A stretch of DNA of 64,000 nt from Verrucomicrobiota bacterium (GTDB lineage: Bacteria > Verrucomicrobiota > Verrucomicrobiia > Chthoniobacterales > SZAS-18): contig JAFEGM010000052.1 in NCBI GenBank assembly GCA_018240025.1, forward strand, positions 1 through 64,000, in the 5' to 3' direction. The position numbers and the translations under genes are program-made. Below the pieces are notes generated by a model that was given only the letters and a program-made list of their open reading frames with translations, ran no database searches and was not told where the DNA came from. Shown piece by piece: positions 51,232 through 60,527 of the stretch. Numbering within the stretch: position 1 is the first letter of the stretch; each line of letters opens with the position of its first letter.

Positions 51232-52304
51232 GGGGAGACGGTCGCCACCTCGACGCCGAGGAGGCGTCGGTACGCGGCCAAGAGCTGGGGCCAGTCGGCC
51301 GCGCCGCGGTACCACGATTGCAGCGCCGCCGCGCGGGGCGCGAGGCTGGCGGGATCGGCGGCGAGGTCGTCGAGATGGGTCAGCCAGCCGAACGGCGCCT
51401 CGCTTTGGGTGCGGGCGTGCGGCGAGAGGATGTTGAGGCCGTGCGACGCATAGGTCATGAAGACCGTGCTCTTGCCCCAGTCCTTCCATTCCGTCTCGCA
51501 GAGGCCGAATTCCGCTCCCGCGAGCAGGGCCGCGAGTTGGTCTGCCGGCATCCAGGCGTGGCGCTCGACAGCACGGGCGGGAAGCGCGGCGAGGCAGGCC
51601 TCCTCGCGCGGAGCCCAGCGCGGATGGGCCCCGCCGCCGACCAGCACCAGCCGGCGCAGTCGACCGTTGCCCAGCTGCGCGCGGAGCCCGGCTCCGAGCG
51701 CCTCGAGCGTGCGCACGCGCGAACCTTGCATGCCGAAGATCACCGCCAGGCCGGGCTCGCGCGCGGCGGCGTGAGCGGCCGAGGGCACCGGGATGTTGCT
51801 GGCCACCGGCTGGACGTCGACCCGCAGCTGCGGGGCGTATTCGTGCAGGCGCCGCACGTGCTCGGTCGTATTGGTGAGAATGCCGTCGGCCCGCGCCAGC
51901 ACGCGGAGGAAATGGCGGCGGTGCAGCCACTCGATGGGCGCGCGCCACGTGCCCTCGGCGGCGGTGTCCCACAACTCGTGGAGCATGAAGGAGAGTCGGC
52001 GGTCGGGATGCTCCGAACGCCAGTGCTCTACGGCACGGAGCAGCCAGCGCGGATACCCCCTGGGGGCATAACCGAAGGCGCTGTAGTGGACCAGGAGGTC
52101 GGTCGCCGGCAGGGGGGCGTCGAAGGCCAGCCGGCGCACCGCGTGGCCTGCGACGAGGGGCGGATCCGGCAGCGGCACGGACGGCGGAACGAGGCAGGTG
52201 ACGTCGCCCGGCAGCTGCAGACCGGCCAGCAGGCGGGCGTTGTAGTCGCCCACGCCGCAGACCGTGGGCGGGACATTGGTGACGATGATCGCGAGCGGCG
52301 ACAT
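51228..52304 (-). CDS. Putative GT-B glycosyltransferase
   Basis: This encodes 358 residues starting MSPLAIIVTNVPPTVCGVGD. The opening 'NVPPTVCGVGDYNARLLAGL' is typical of GT4-like enzymes (PP..GGIG-type loop). The C-terminal half has AVIFGMQGSRVRTLEALGAG and LVLVGGGAHPR, but the EX7E motif is weak: only GLCETEWKDWGKSTVFMTYA is in its place. It overlaps the next gene by GTGA. Family assignment is moderately sure, the sugar unknown. Confidence 0.7.
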   Translation of the reverse strand: MSPLAIIVTNVPPTVCGVGDYNARLLAGLQLPGDVTCLVPPSVPLPDPPLVAGHAVRRLAFDAPLPATDLLVHYSAFGYAPRGYPRWLLRAVEHWRSEHPDRRLSFMLHELWDTAAEGTWRAPIEWLHRRHFLRVLARADGILTNTTEHVRRLHEYAPQLRVDVQPVASNIPVPSAAHAAAREPGLAVIFGMQGSRVRTLEALGAGLRAQLGNGRLRRLVLVGGGAHPRWAPREEACLAALPARAVERHAWMPADQLAALLAGAEFGLCETEWKDWGKSTVFMTYASHGLNILSPHARTQSEAPFGWLTHLDDLAADPASLAPRAAALQSWYRGAADWPQLLAAYRRLLGVEVATVSP

Positions 52305-52390
52305 GCGCGGCGGAGGGCGGCTCAGGCGGAGGCTGATTGCTAGGCCAGACGCTGGAGGCAGCGTCGGTTGAGACAGGGAATGGGCGCCGA

Positions 52391-53362
52391 TTAGCCTTTC
52401 GAGGCCTGGAAGGCGGGGTCGAAAAAGAAGCCCTCCCCCGGGCGCCGCTCGTTCCATTCCGCGTTGCGGGCCCGCAGCGCTTCGGCGGCGGGCCGGGCGG
52501 CGCGAATGTTCCGCAGGACGTCGAGGTCCCGTCGCACGGAGGAGAGGCGCAGATTGACCAGATTGTTGGCCAGATTGGCGGCCAGATTGGCCCAGCCGAG
52601 CCAGCGGGCGCGCGCGGAGAAGTACTTCAGCGGCACGAGCGTGCGCGAGGCGCGATTCGAGCGGTAGCGCCGTTCGCTGACGGGCTGGCTGCCCGGCTGC
52701 TGCTGGTTGGAACTGCCGACGGCGTGATAGACGCGGGCCTCCGGTACCGCGACGCATTTCCATCCCCGCTGCCAGGCGCGGAGGAAGAGGTCCACGTCCT
52801 CGTAGTCGAGGAACATGGTGGTGTCCCAGCCGCCCAGCGTTTCGTAGGAAGCCCGGTCCATCATGAAGGCGCCGGCGCAGGGGAATGGGACGAGATCACC
52901 GGTGGCCAGCGGGCAGAGGAAATCGAAATCGCGCCGCGGATGCAGTCCGTTCATCGACCAGGCTGCCGGCCGAAAGCGGGTGCCTCCGTGGATCCACTCG
53001 GTGCCGTCGTAGCTCCACTGCCAGGGATCGGCCGCCACGATGCCTTCGGCCGGGCGGATCCAGGCCTCGAGTCGCGCCAGGCAGTCCGGATCGAACCACA
53101 TGTCCTCGTTGGAGAAAAACAGCCGGTCGTGGGTGGCCGCCTGCATCCCGCGGTGATAGCCGGTGACGAGCCCGGTCTGGGCCGGCTCGCTGACCACCCG
53201 CACGGCCGGGTGCTCGGCCAGGATGCGGGCGGATTCGTCCCGGCTCTCGCGGTCCACCACGATGACCTCGAGCTCGACGCCGCGCTGGTCGCGCAGCGAC
53301 TGGAGTAAGCGCGGCAGGAAGCGCGCGCCGTTGAGGTTGCTGATGATGACCGAGACAGCCAT
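52391..53362 (-). CDS. GT2 glycosyltransferase with NED in place of DxD
   Basis: This encodes 323 residues. The GT-A start MAVSVIISNLNGARFLPRLL and VEVIVVDRESRDES-like strand are standard. The metal motif reads SNEDMWFDPD (Asn85-Glu86-Asp87). Later blocks GAFMMDRASYETLGGWDTTM and FLDYEDVDLFLRAWQRGW are rhamnosyltransferase-like. There is no membrane domain. It ends 86 bases before the next gene, one of the larger gaps of the run. Confidence 0.88.
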   Translation of the reverse strand: MAVSVIISNLNGARFLPRLLQSLRDQRGVELEVIVVDRESRDESARILAEHPAVRVVSEPAQTGLVTGYHRGMQAATHDRLFFSNEDMWFDPDCLARLEAWIRPAEGIVAADPWQWSYDGTEWIHGGTRFRPAAWSMNGLHPRRDFDFLCPLATGDLVPFPCAGAFMMDRASYETLGGWDTTMFLDYEDVDLFLRAWQRGWKCVAVPEARVYHAVGSSNQQQPGSQPVSERRYRSNRASRTLVPLKYFSARARWLGWANLAANLANNLVNLRLSSVRRDLDVLRNIRAARPAAEALRARNAEWNERRPGEGFFFDPAFQASKG

Positions 53363-53365
53363 GCC

Positions 53366-54373
53366 TCAGGCCCAGCTGGGCGGAAGTTTTTCGCGCACTT
53401 CGATATTCTCGAAGCGGATGGGCTCGCGCGAGCCGTGGGCCCGCACCCAGTCGGCCATGCGGCGGATGCCCTCCTCGAGCGGTACCGGCGGCTGCTCGCC
53501 GAAGACCCGGCGGAGCTTCGAATGGTCGCTGAAGGCGTGGACCACCTCGTTGCGCGCCTCGAGGTGGCGAACCTGCAGGGGCCGGTCGAGCGCGCGGGCG
53601 ATCGTCTCCGCCAGCTGCAGAATGGTGTAGGGCGTGTCGGCCCCGATGTTGAAGACCTCGTTGTGCGCCGCCGGCACGAAGGGCGCGCGGGCGATGACCG
53701 GGGCCACATCGTCGACGTGCGAGAAGGCGCGCGTCTGGAGGCCGTCGCCGAAGACCGACATGGGCTCGCCCCGAAGCGTCTGATTCATGAAGATCCCGAT
53801 CACGTTGCGGTAGCGGTCGGCGATGTTCTGGCGCTCGCCGTACACGTTGTGCGCCCGGAAGGCGACGTAGCAAAGTCCGAACATCTCGTGGGCGGCCTTG
53901 AGATCGAGTTCGACGGCGTACTTCCCGATGCCGTAGGGATCCTCCGGCTGGGGGACCAGTTCCTCCGTCATGGGTAGCTGGCCGCGGCCGTACACCGCGA
54001 TGCTGGAAGCGAAGACGAAGCACTTCACCTTGGTCCGAATGGCCGCATTGATGAGCCGCATGCTGGCCACCACGTTGGTCTCGTAGTTGTAGATGCGGAT
54101 GAAGTGCGAGAGCCCTTCGGCCGCGTAGGCGCCGAGGTGATAGACGATCTCGAAGGGCCCGTGCTGTTCCATCAGGCGGTCGACGAAGGCCCCGTCGCGG
54201 AGATCGCCCTGCACCCACGTCGCCCCGGTCGGGACGTTTTCGAGGAAGCCGCCGGAGAGGTCGTCGGTGGCCACGACCTGCAGGCCGGCGGCCAGACAGT
54301 GATCGACCACGTGCGAGCCGATGAAGCCGGCGGCGCCAGTGACCAGAACGCGGGAATTGGGCGAGGGAATCAC
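53366..54373 (-). CDS. NAD-dependent epimerase/dehydratase (GalE/WbpP-like SDR)
   Basis: This encodes 335 residues from GTG, giving MIPSPNSRVLVTGAAGFIGS. The Rossmann motif GAAGFIG, the catalytic FASSIAVYG serine and DPYGIGKYAVE (Tyr-x3-Lys) make an extended-SDR sugar-nucleotide enzyme, most like UDP-hexose 4-epimerases. RAHNVYGERQN and SVFGDGLQTRAFSHVDDV are family blocks. It would supply a nucleotide sugar for the locus. The GTGA overlap with the upstream gene fixes the start. Confidence 0.9.
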   Translation of the reverse strand: MIPSPNSRVLVTGAAGFIGSHVVDHCLAAGLQVVATDDLSGGFLENVPTGATWVQGDLRDGAFVDRLMEQHGPFEIVYHLGAYAAEGLSHFIRIYNYETNVVASMRLINAAIRTKVKCFVFASSIAVYGRGQLPMTEELVPQPEDPYGIGKYAVELDLKAAHEMFGLCYVAFRAHNVYGERQNIADRYRNVIGIFMNQTLRGEPMSVFGDGLQTRAFSHVDDVAPVIARAPFVPAAHNEVFNIGADTPYTILQLAETIARALDRPLQVRHLEARNEVVHAFSDHSKLRRVFGEQPPVPLEEGIRRMADWVRAHGSREPIRFENIEVREKLPPSWA

Positions 54374-55272
54374 GGAGTACGAGGGAGGGAGGAAGCGGGG
54401 ACGGCCGAGGCGGACTTGCGGTATTTCCAGCTCCAGCGCGGGAGGTGCCAGGCCAGCAGGGCTGCCTCGGCGAGGGCGCGACCGGCCGCGGCCAAGGCGG
54501 CGCGCGGGCCGCGGGCGGCGCGGAGACGGTCGCGCCAGGTGACGGCCATGGCGCGCGGATTCAGCCCGGACTCGCTCACGCTGAGGCCGTGCTTGCGGGC
54601 GTAGTAAAAGTACGATTCTACCTGCCGGATGTGGGCGGCGACCGGCCGGAGCGGGCGCGGCGGGTGAATGATGGCAGCCGCAGGCAGATAGGGAATGACC
54701 ACGTGGCGTCCGAGGAGGCGCTCCCGCAGGTCGACATCCTCCATGCGCGGAAACGGAAAGCCCTCGTCGAAGCCGCCGACCTGATCGTACAAGTCGCGTC
54801 GGATGGCGAAGTTGCACGACCAGAGGAATCCCCCGCGCTCGTTGACCGGGCTTTCCTCGTCGGGCCCGATGCGGCTGCCGGCCGAGGTGCGGCCTTCCAG
54901 CACCTGCGCCTGCGGATGCGCGACGCGGCCGGCGGCATAGCCGACGAGCCAGTCCGGCTCCGGTTCGCAGTCGTCGTCGGTGAAGACCAGCCAGGCCGCG
55001 CGGGCGGCCCGGGCTCCGCAATTACGGTTGGCCGCCGGCCCGCGTCCGGGCCCGGCCACGAACTGCACCCAGGGAAAGCGGTCCCGCAGCAGCGCGGCCG
55101 AGCCGGGGCCGGGCTCGTCGTCGCTGACGATGACCTCGCAGGGCCGGCCGAGCCGGGCGAGCGCGACCTGCAGGCAGTCGAGACAGCGAGCCAGTGACTC
55201 GACCCTGCGACAGGTCGGAACCACCACCGAATACTCGGGCGGCGGCGTCGAAGCGGGCGGGGCGGGATCCAT
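54370..55272 (-). CDS. GT2 glycosyltransferase
   Basis: This encodes 300 residues. EYSVVVPTCRRVESLARCLD opens the GT-A fold, the DxD motif is WLVFTDDDCEP (Asp99-101), and SCNFAIRRDLYDQVGGFDE with RMEDVDLRERLL is the acceptor-side pattern. An ATG directly follows the upstream TAA (TAAATG). Donor sugar unknown. Confidence 0.9.
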   Translation of the reverse strand: MDPAPPASTPPPEYSVVVPTCRRVESLARCLDCLQVALARLGRPCEVIVSDDEPGPGSAALLRDRFPWVQFVAGPGRGPAANRNCGARAARAAWLVFTDDDCEPEPDWLVGYAAGRVAHPQAQVLEGRTSAGSRIGPDEESPVNERGGFLWSCNFAIRRDLYDQVGGFDEGFPFPRMEDVDLRERLLGRHVVIPYLPAAAIIHPPRPLRPVAAHIRQVESYFYYARKHGLSVSESGLNPRAMAVTWRDRLRAARGPRAALAAAGRALAEAALLAWHLPRWSWKYRKSASAVPASSLPRTP

Positions 55273-56154
55273 TTAGCGGTCGGGCGCGGTCTCGCGCCAG
55301 GCGCGGCGGACGGCGCGGAGAACATGCCGCGTCCTTTCTGCGATTCCAGAAGTCCGGCGGCCAGATTTTTCCGCGGCCCGGCTCTGCTCCCACTCCTGTC
55401 GCTCCGCGGCGGTGAGATGCTCGAGGAAGAGTTCCTGCACGGGCGAGTCGTGCCACGGGCTCGGGCTGGCCCAATGCAAAAGATAGGGCGCCTGCGGGCC
55501 GCTGCGCGGAGGCAGGTTGCGGCGCTGGCGATAGTCGCCCGCCCAGCTCGACTCCAGCGCGGTGGGCGGCAGGGTCAGGTTGGTCAGCGGGACCGCCGAG
55601 AGCAGGCGAAGAAGATTGAGGCCCGGCTGGTCGTGGCTGGGATGATGCAGACAGGTGCCCGGATAACGGGCTGCCGCCGCCTGCAAGGACGCCAGCTCCG
55701 CGAAGAGCGGCCGGTCGCAAGCGAACTGACCGGCATTGAAGAGCAGCGCGGGCCAGTTGGTCGTGGCCGCTTCGAAAACCGCGCGCGATTCCGCGGTGAG
55801 TGCGTGGTCGACATCGCGCCACTGGCCGCAGCAGACCACGAACCCCTCCGCGCCGGCCAGCGCCGCCTGCGGGTCGCGCAGGAAGACGACGTCGGCATCG
55901 ACGTACTGGTAATCCGCCTGCAGGAGGCACTGGTACTTCCGCATCATGGGATGCGCCCGCTCGGTCTGGAGCCAGGCCAGCAGCGCTTCGTCGCGCCACC
56001 ATGTGCAGCCCGGCGGCAGCTCGCAGAGGTCGTCGTTGTAGGGAATGACGCGCACGGGCAGATCGCAGCCCGTCGCCCGCAGCGAGCGGACGAGGGCCAG
56101 CAGTCGGAGGCGAACCGACCGGCTGCCGAGCGTGACGATGCACTTGAGGTTCAT
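55273..56154 (-). CDS. Putative GT-A-fold glycosyltransferase
   Basis: This encodes 293 residues from MNLKCIVTLGSRSVRLRLLA, the start set by an ATGA overlap with the gene upstream. The metal-type motif is YVDADVVFLRD (Asp86, Asp88). Other parts (NAGQFACDRPLFAEL, HHPSHDQPGLNLLR) fit a GT8-like or capsular transferase fold, but I cannot name the family. It is adjacent to another gene of similar layout at 56151. Confidence 0.6.
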   Translation of the reverse strand: MNLKCIVTLGSRSVRLRLLALVRSLRATGCDLPVRVIPYNDDLCELPPGCTWWRDEALLAWLQTERAHPMMRKYQCLLQADYQYVDADVVFLRDPQAALAGAEGFVVCCGQWRDVDHALTAESRAVFEAATTNWPALLFNAGQFACDRPLFAELASLQAAAARYPGTCLHHPSHDQPGLNLLRLLSAVPLTNLTLPPTALESSWAGDYRQRRNLPPRSGPQAPYLLHWASPSPWHDSPVQELFLEHLTAAERQEWEQSRAAEKSGRRTSGIAERTRHVLRAVRRAWRETAPDR

Positions 56155-57065
56155 GGCCGATTCCACGCTGCCCAGAGCCGCGGCAGACCGCGGCGGTAGA
56201 AGAGCGGACGCACGGGCGTGACGAAATGGCGGAGCGCAATGCGGTCGTAGTCCACGTCGGTCTCGTCGACGAACTGCCGCTGCACGGAGACCACGTAGCG
56301 CTCACGCGGGAGCGGCTCGGAACCGAGCGCCTGGAGCAGGACGGCGGTGAGCACCGTCTCGCCGAACCAGCCGACGCCCGCGAGGTCCACTCCCTCGAGC
56401 AGTCGCTCGACGAGATCTTCGTCGAAGCTGCCCTGGGGGATGAAATAGAAGCCGCCGTTGAGGCTGGGCGCGAGCGGCCGACCGAGCGCGGACGCCCGGG
56501 CGGCCAGGAGCGGGTCGAGGCAGGTACCCTCCACGCACTGGATGTGCCGCGCCCGCCGTTCCGCGCTGGCGGCGTCGATCTCCGGCAGCGGTCCGAAGGC
56601 CAGCACGTCCGAATCCGCGTAGAGCACGGCGGAGGTCCGTTGGCGGGCGGTGACCACCGCGAGCTTGCGCCCCATGGCATTTTGGCGCGCGAAGGCGGCT
56701 AGCCGCGGTCGGCAGACGGCCACGCATTCCTCCGCCGCAGCCACCTCGGCCGGCCCCACCGCCGTGGGTAGTCGATCGCGGGCCGTGGCGACCTGCGCGG
56801 CGGAGCCGTCGAGGGCCAGGAACAGTTCGAAACTCGGCAACTGCCGCAGCAGACTGCGGGCGGCCCAGGCTGCGTCGGTCAAGGATCCCGGGGCGGCGAA
56901 CATGGTCAGCTGGCAGCCGGCGTGTGGAGCGCGTCCGGTGGGCGGCGGCAGCGTCCAGATTCGCTCGCGCAGGCGTGGCACGAAGCGGCGTTCCCACCAC
57001 CAGACTGCGCGGGTGTAGACGCGGCTCCAAAGCGGTTTCGGCCGGCTCATGCGATCGGACGACAA
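56151..57065 (-). CDS. Putative GT-A-fold glycosyltransferase (GT8-like)
   Basis: This encodes 304 residues; MSRPKPLW at residue 6 is an alternative start. A conserved strand order ends in VLYADSDVLAFGPLPEID (Asp151, Asp153), followed by LNGGFYFIPQGSFDEDLVER and VGWFGETVLTAVLLQALG. These are typical of enzymes with a DxD and an 'NGG(F/Y)' acceptor loop. No membrane segments. Likely a transferase, with unknown specificity. Confidence 0.65.
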   Translation of the reverse strand: MSSDRMSRPKPLWSRVYTRAVWWWERRFVPRLRERIWTLPPPTGRAPHAGCQLTMFAAPGSLTDAAWAARSLLRQLPSFELFLALDGSAAQVATARDRLPTAVGPAEVAAAEECVAVCRPRLAAFARQNAMGRKLAVVTARQRTSAVLYADSDVLAFGPLPEIDAASAERRARHIQCVEGTCLDPLLAARASALGRPLAPSLNGGFYFIPQGSFDEDLVERLLEGVDLAGVGWFGETVLTAVLLQALGSEPLPRERYVVSVQRQFVDETDVDYDRIALRHFVTPVRPLFYRRGLPRLWAAWNRP

Positions 57066-57077
57066 AGCGGCCCGGCG

Positions 57078-57722
57078 TCAGGACTGCGCGGGCTTCGTCA
57101 GGACACAGCCGATGCAGACATGCGAGGGGAAAAACATGTGCCGCCCGGTGGTGTTGAAGAGCTTGTGCACGGCCCGCGAGTACCAGTCGTGCCAGCGGCT
57201 GGAGGTCGGCCGCGGAAACGCGTACGTGCCGTCGGCCTGTCGCAGCGCATCGACCCGGCCGTAGCCGACATAGGCGAAGGAGTCCGGATCGAGCGCGAGG
57301 CCACGCCGCCGCGCGTATTGCTCGTAGAAATTGGGCAGGAGCCGGCAGGCGTCGAAGGGGTAGTCGTGCAGCGGCCAGACCGCCGGTGTGGCGACCACGA
57401 GCGTGCCGCCCGGCCGCAGGATGGAGAGCGCGTGGTCGAGGATGCGCACGGGATCGAAGGTGTGCTCGAGGACATTGAGCGCCAGGATCGAGCCGAGGTT
57501 CAGCGGCCGAAACTGCTCCATGTCGGGGGCCTTCTCGAAGTCGGCGGCGAAGTCCGCGCCGCGGCCCTTTTCCAAGTCGGTGCCGTAGTGCTGCAGGCCG
57601 GCACCGAGGCAGAGCTGACGGCAGGTCTGGCCTTCGTAGTTCACACCCATTTCGAGGACGGGCGATTGTACCAGCCCGCGCGGCAACAGGCTTTGCACCC
57701 ACTGGAGGTCGTTTTCGGTCAT
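57078..57722 (-). CDS. Class I SAM-dependent methyltransferase
   Basis: This encodes 214 residues. The usual motif I is partly degenerate (VLEMGVNYEGQTCRQL), but YGTDLEKGRGADFAADFEKA, LALNVLEHTFDPVRILD and ILRPGGTLVVATPAVWPLHD are clear methyltransferase-11-like blocks. A glycan or lipid target is inferred from context. Its ATG overlaps the upstream acetyltransferase stop (ATGA). Confidence 0.82.
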   Translation of the reverse strand: MTENDLQWVQSLLPRGLVQSPVLEMGVNYEGQTCRQLCLGAGLQHYGTDLEKGRGADFAADFEKAPDMEQFRPLNLGSILALNVLEHTFDPVRILDHALSILRPGGTLVVATPAVWPLHDYPFDACRLLPNFYEQYARRRGLALDPDSFAYVGYGRVDALRQADGTYAFPRPTSSRWHDWYSRAVHKLFNTTGRHMFFPSHVCIGCVLTKPAQS

Positions 57723-58237
57723 AAGGAAGAAGAGGCGGGAATCTCGAGCAGGCGCTGCACTCGTGCGGGCACCCCGGTGACGACGGCGCGGGCCGGCACG
57801 TCGGCGGTCACGACCGCGCCGGCGCCGAGCACGGCGTGGTCGCCGACGGTTACGCCCGGCAGCACGATTACGCCCATGCCGAGCCAGACGTTTCGGCCCA
57901 GCACGACCGGGCGGTGGAGCGATTCGGCCGGATCGGGCGAGTAGAGCACGCCTTTGCGGGCGGGATGCTGCAGCGGGTGGGTCACGCTGCTGATCGCGCA
58001 GTGCGAGGAGATGAGCGTGCCGTCGCCGATGGTCACGCCCGCTCCGGCAAAGATCTGGCAGAAGGCATTGATGATCACGTCGTCGCCGAGTGTGAGCTGC
58101 TCGGGCGAGTAGATGGAATAGGGCCGCTCCAGAACGACGCGCTGGCCGCAGCTGCGGCAAAGAGCCAGGAGGCGGCGCGTTTCCCAGGCGTCGAGCTCGC
58201 GGCGCAGGCGGGACAGAAGTCGGAAGAGCAGATTCAC
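57719..58237 (-). CDS. Left-handed beta-helix acetyltransferase (NodL/LacA/WcaF-like)
   Basis: This encodes 172 residues starting at GTG. Hexapeptide repeats run from LGDDVIINAFCQIFAGAGVT to VVLGRNVWLGMGVIVLPGVTVGD and AVLGAGAVVTADVPARAVV. The catalytic-type His is in ISSVTHPLQHP. It would transfer acetyl from acetyl-CoA to a sugar hydroxyl. It lies between the flippase and a methyltransferase, with GTGA/ATGA overlaps on both sides. Confidence 0.9.
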   Translation of the reverse strand: MNLLFRLLSRLRRELDAWETRRLLALCRSCGQRVVLERPYSIYSPEQLTLGDDVIINAFCQIFAGAGVTIGDGTLISSHCAISSVTHPLQHPARKGVLYSPDPAESLHRPVVLGRNVWLGMGVIVLPGVTVGDHAVLGAGAVVTADVPARAVVTGVPARVQRLLEIPASSSL

Positions 58238-59577
58238 GCGACGGAAGAGGAGGCGGTGGCGGCCAGGCCCCGGTGCATGAGCCACCATTGCAGCGGCAGG
58301 GCCGGCAGGGCACTGCAGACCAGCAATTGGGCGGCGCCGCGGGCCGTGCCGGCGTCGATCCAGAACAGCCCGAGGCCCTGGGCAGCGAGGGCGGCCAGCG
58401 GTACGGCCCAGGAGCCCTGCACCCAGCCGCGGGCATAGTTGAGCGACCAGAGCACGCTGCCGAGATAGAGCAACGCGTGCGCGGCCATCAGCCAGGCCAG
58501 TTCGACCTCCAGATGCGCGTAGGGCGCGCCGAGCAGCCAGAGAAGCGGCTGTGGAAAGAGCCAGGTGAGCCACCAGAGTCCCGCTCCCACGCCGAAGCCG
58601 GCCCAGGTGACCTGGGCAAAGCGGCGACGGAGCAGCGCGGGCTCGGGCGCGAGGCGGGCGAAGGCAGGCAGGATGAGGCCATTCTGCAGCGCATTGAACA
58701 CGGTGAAGACCGCCGCCAGTCGGCTGAGGGCGCCGAACTCGCCCGCCACGGCGGTCGAACCGAGCGCGACGGCGAGCAGGACCGCCAGCTGGCCCTGGCT
58801 GACGAAAAGAAGATTGTGCCCGAGTTGGGCCCGGACGAGTCCGCGCAGCGCGCGCCGGTCTTCGGCTTCGGGCTGCGCCTGGCGAGACCAGCCGGTATCG
58901 GACCTGCGCAGCAGGAAGACGTGCAGGAACCAAAGAGCGCCCCATAAGACGAAGAGCCAGAACAGGAAGACTTCCGTCAGGCCGCTGAGGTCGAAGCCGC
59001 GCAGCGGCGCAGCGACCGGGAGGTTGAGCGCAGCCACCGCGGCGAGCCGGACGGCTGCCACGCCGAGCTCCACTGCTTGGGCTCGAGCCGCGTCGCCGCG
59101 CAATCGCAAGGAGGCGGAAAGCACGTCGACCTTCACGGTGGGCCAGGCCCAGAAAGAGAAACAGCACGCGAGCAAGAGGGCCTGCAGGGGCCAGAGCTCG
59201 AGATCGGGACGGCGGGCAGCGGCGAAGTAAATCGGCACGACCGCCAACGAGGCGATGGCGCTCAGCCTCCGTCGCAGTTCGTCCACCGCCCGCAGGAGGC
59301 CGGCGAAGCGCGCGGGCTGGTCCTGGCAGCGGCCGCCGAGCGCTGCCAGACCGCTGCCCGTGCCGGTGTCGGCCAGGAGCTGCACGGTGGCCAGCGCGGA
59401 GGTCATGAGGGTGAAGAGCCCGAGGTCCCCGGGCGAAAGCAGCCGGATGAGCAGCAGGCCGGTGGCGAAGCCGAGGAATTGGATGACCAGCTGCAGACTG
59501 ACGAACTGCGCGATGGCCCGCAGCCAGATGCGCCAGGCGGGGGCTCCGGGACCGGGACTGGCGGCTTCGGCGGTCAC
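58234..59577 (-). CDS. Wzx-like flippase / polysaccharide exporter
   Basis: This encodes 447 residues from GTG with about twelve helices. The first is in RAIAQFVSLQLVIQFLGFAT and the motif IRLLSPGDLGLFTLMTSAL is typical of MOP-superfamily exporters. The C-terminal block PQPLLWLLGAPYAHLEVELA is closely matched by the incomplete gene at the window end (PQPLLWLLGPTYAHLQAEIG), so the two are paralogues. GTGA overlaps bound it on both sides. Confidence 0.85.
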   Translation of the reverse strand: MTAEAASPGPGAPAWRIWLRAIAQFVSLQLVIQFLGFATGLLLIRLLSPGDLGLFTLMTSALATVQLLADTGTGSGLAALGGRCQDQPARFAGLLRAVDELRRRLSAIASLAVVPIYFAAARRPDLELWPLQALLLACCFSFWAWPTVKVDVLSASLRLRGDAARAQAVELGVAAVRLAAVAALNLPVAAPLRGFDLSGLTEVFLFWLFVLWGALWFLHVFLLRRSDTGWSRQAQPEAEDRRALRGLVRAQLGHNLLFVSQGQLAVLLAVALGSTAVAGEFGALSRLAAVFTVFNALQNGLILPAFARLAPEPALLRRRFAQVTWAGFGVGAGLWWLTWLFPQPLLWLLGAPYAHLEVELAWLMAAHALLYLGSVLWSLNYARGWVQGSWAVPLAALAAQGLGLFWIDAGTARGAAQLLVCSALPALPLQWWLMHRGLAATASSSVA

Positions 59578-60527
59578 AATTCTCCCGCCACCATGGCGCG
59601 CACGACGTCGTCCATGCGCCGCTGCGCCCGCCAGCCGAGCAGACGTGCGGCCTTCGCCGGATTGGCGCAGCTCTTGGCGAGATCGGTGGGGCGGAGAAAG
59701 GCGGGATCCGAGACGACGTGCGCCTGCCAGTCGAGTCCGTGGGCGGAGAAGGCCTGGGCCACGAAATCGCGCAGCGGCCGGGTCTCGCCCGTGGCGATGA
59801 CGAAATCCTCCGCCTGCTCCTGCCGCAGCATCAGGGCCATGGCCTCGACGAACTCCGGCGCCCAGCCCCAGTCGCGCTCGATGCTCAAATTCCCCAGCCT
59901 CAGCGGGCCGGTCAGCTCGCCGCTGGCGATGCGCCGCGCGCCCTGTACGATCTTCTGGGTGACGAAGCGTTCGGGGCGGAGGCTGGACTCGTGGTTGAAA
60001 AGAATGCCTGAGCAGGCGTAGAGCCCGTAGGCCTCGCGGTAGTTGGCCACCTCCCAAAAAGCCGCTGCCTTGGCCGCGCCATACGGACTGCGCGGACGGA
60101 AAGCCGTTTCTTCGTCGGCCGGCTCGCCGTGGGTGTCGCCGAAGCACTCGCTGGAGCAGGCGTTGTAGAAACGCATCGCGCCGCCCAGGAAGCGCATGGC
60201 TTCGAGGATGTTGAGCGTGCCGAGGGCGATGGATTCGAGGGTCTCCACCGGCTGGTCGAAGGACAGCCCCACCGAGGTCTGGCCGGCGAGGTTGTAGATC
60301 TCGTCCGGGCGGGCCCGGCTGATGACCTGCAGCACACTGCGGAAATCGGTGATGGCCGCGCTTTCCAGGCGCACCTGCTCGCGCAGGCCGAGGCGCACCA
60401 GATTGCCGAACCCCCCGACGCCGGCGTCGCGGGAGGTGCCGATGACGGTATCGCCGCGGGCCAGCAAGTGCCGCGCGAGGCAGGCTCCGTCCTGTCCGCC
60501 GATGCCGAAAATGAGGGAGGTCTTCAT
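59574..60527 (-). CDS. Gmd-like sugar-nucleotide 4,6-dehydratase (extended SDR)
   Basis: This encodes 317 residues. The start MKTSLIFGIGGQDGACLARH carries the GxxGQDG cofactor motif of GDP-mannose 4,6-dehydratases. FYNACSSECFGDTHGEP, SPYGAAKAAAFWEVANYREA (Tyr-x3-Lys) and the LGNLSIERDWGWAPEFVEAM block also match Gmd. A reductase partner (Rmd or Fcl) is not seen here, so the final deoxysugar is unknown. Its leader is CTCTTCCTCCCTTTCGAC. Confidence 0.88.
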   Translation of the reverse strand: MKTSLIFGIGGQDGACLARHLLARGDTVIGTSRDAGVGGFGNLVRLGLREQVRLESAAITDFRSVLQVISRARPDEIYNLAGQTSVGLSFDQPVETLESIALGTLNILEAMRFLGGAMRFYNACSSECFGDTHGEPADEETAFRPRSPYGAAKAAAFWEVANYREAYGLYACSGILFNHESSLRPERFVTQKIVQGARRIASGELTGPLRLGNLSIERDWGWAPEFVEAMALMLRQEQAEDFVIATGETRPLRDFVAQAFSAHGLDWQAHVVSDPAFLRPTDLAKSCANPAKAARLLGWRAQRRMDDVVRAMVAGEL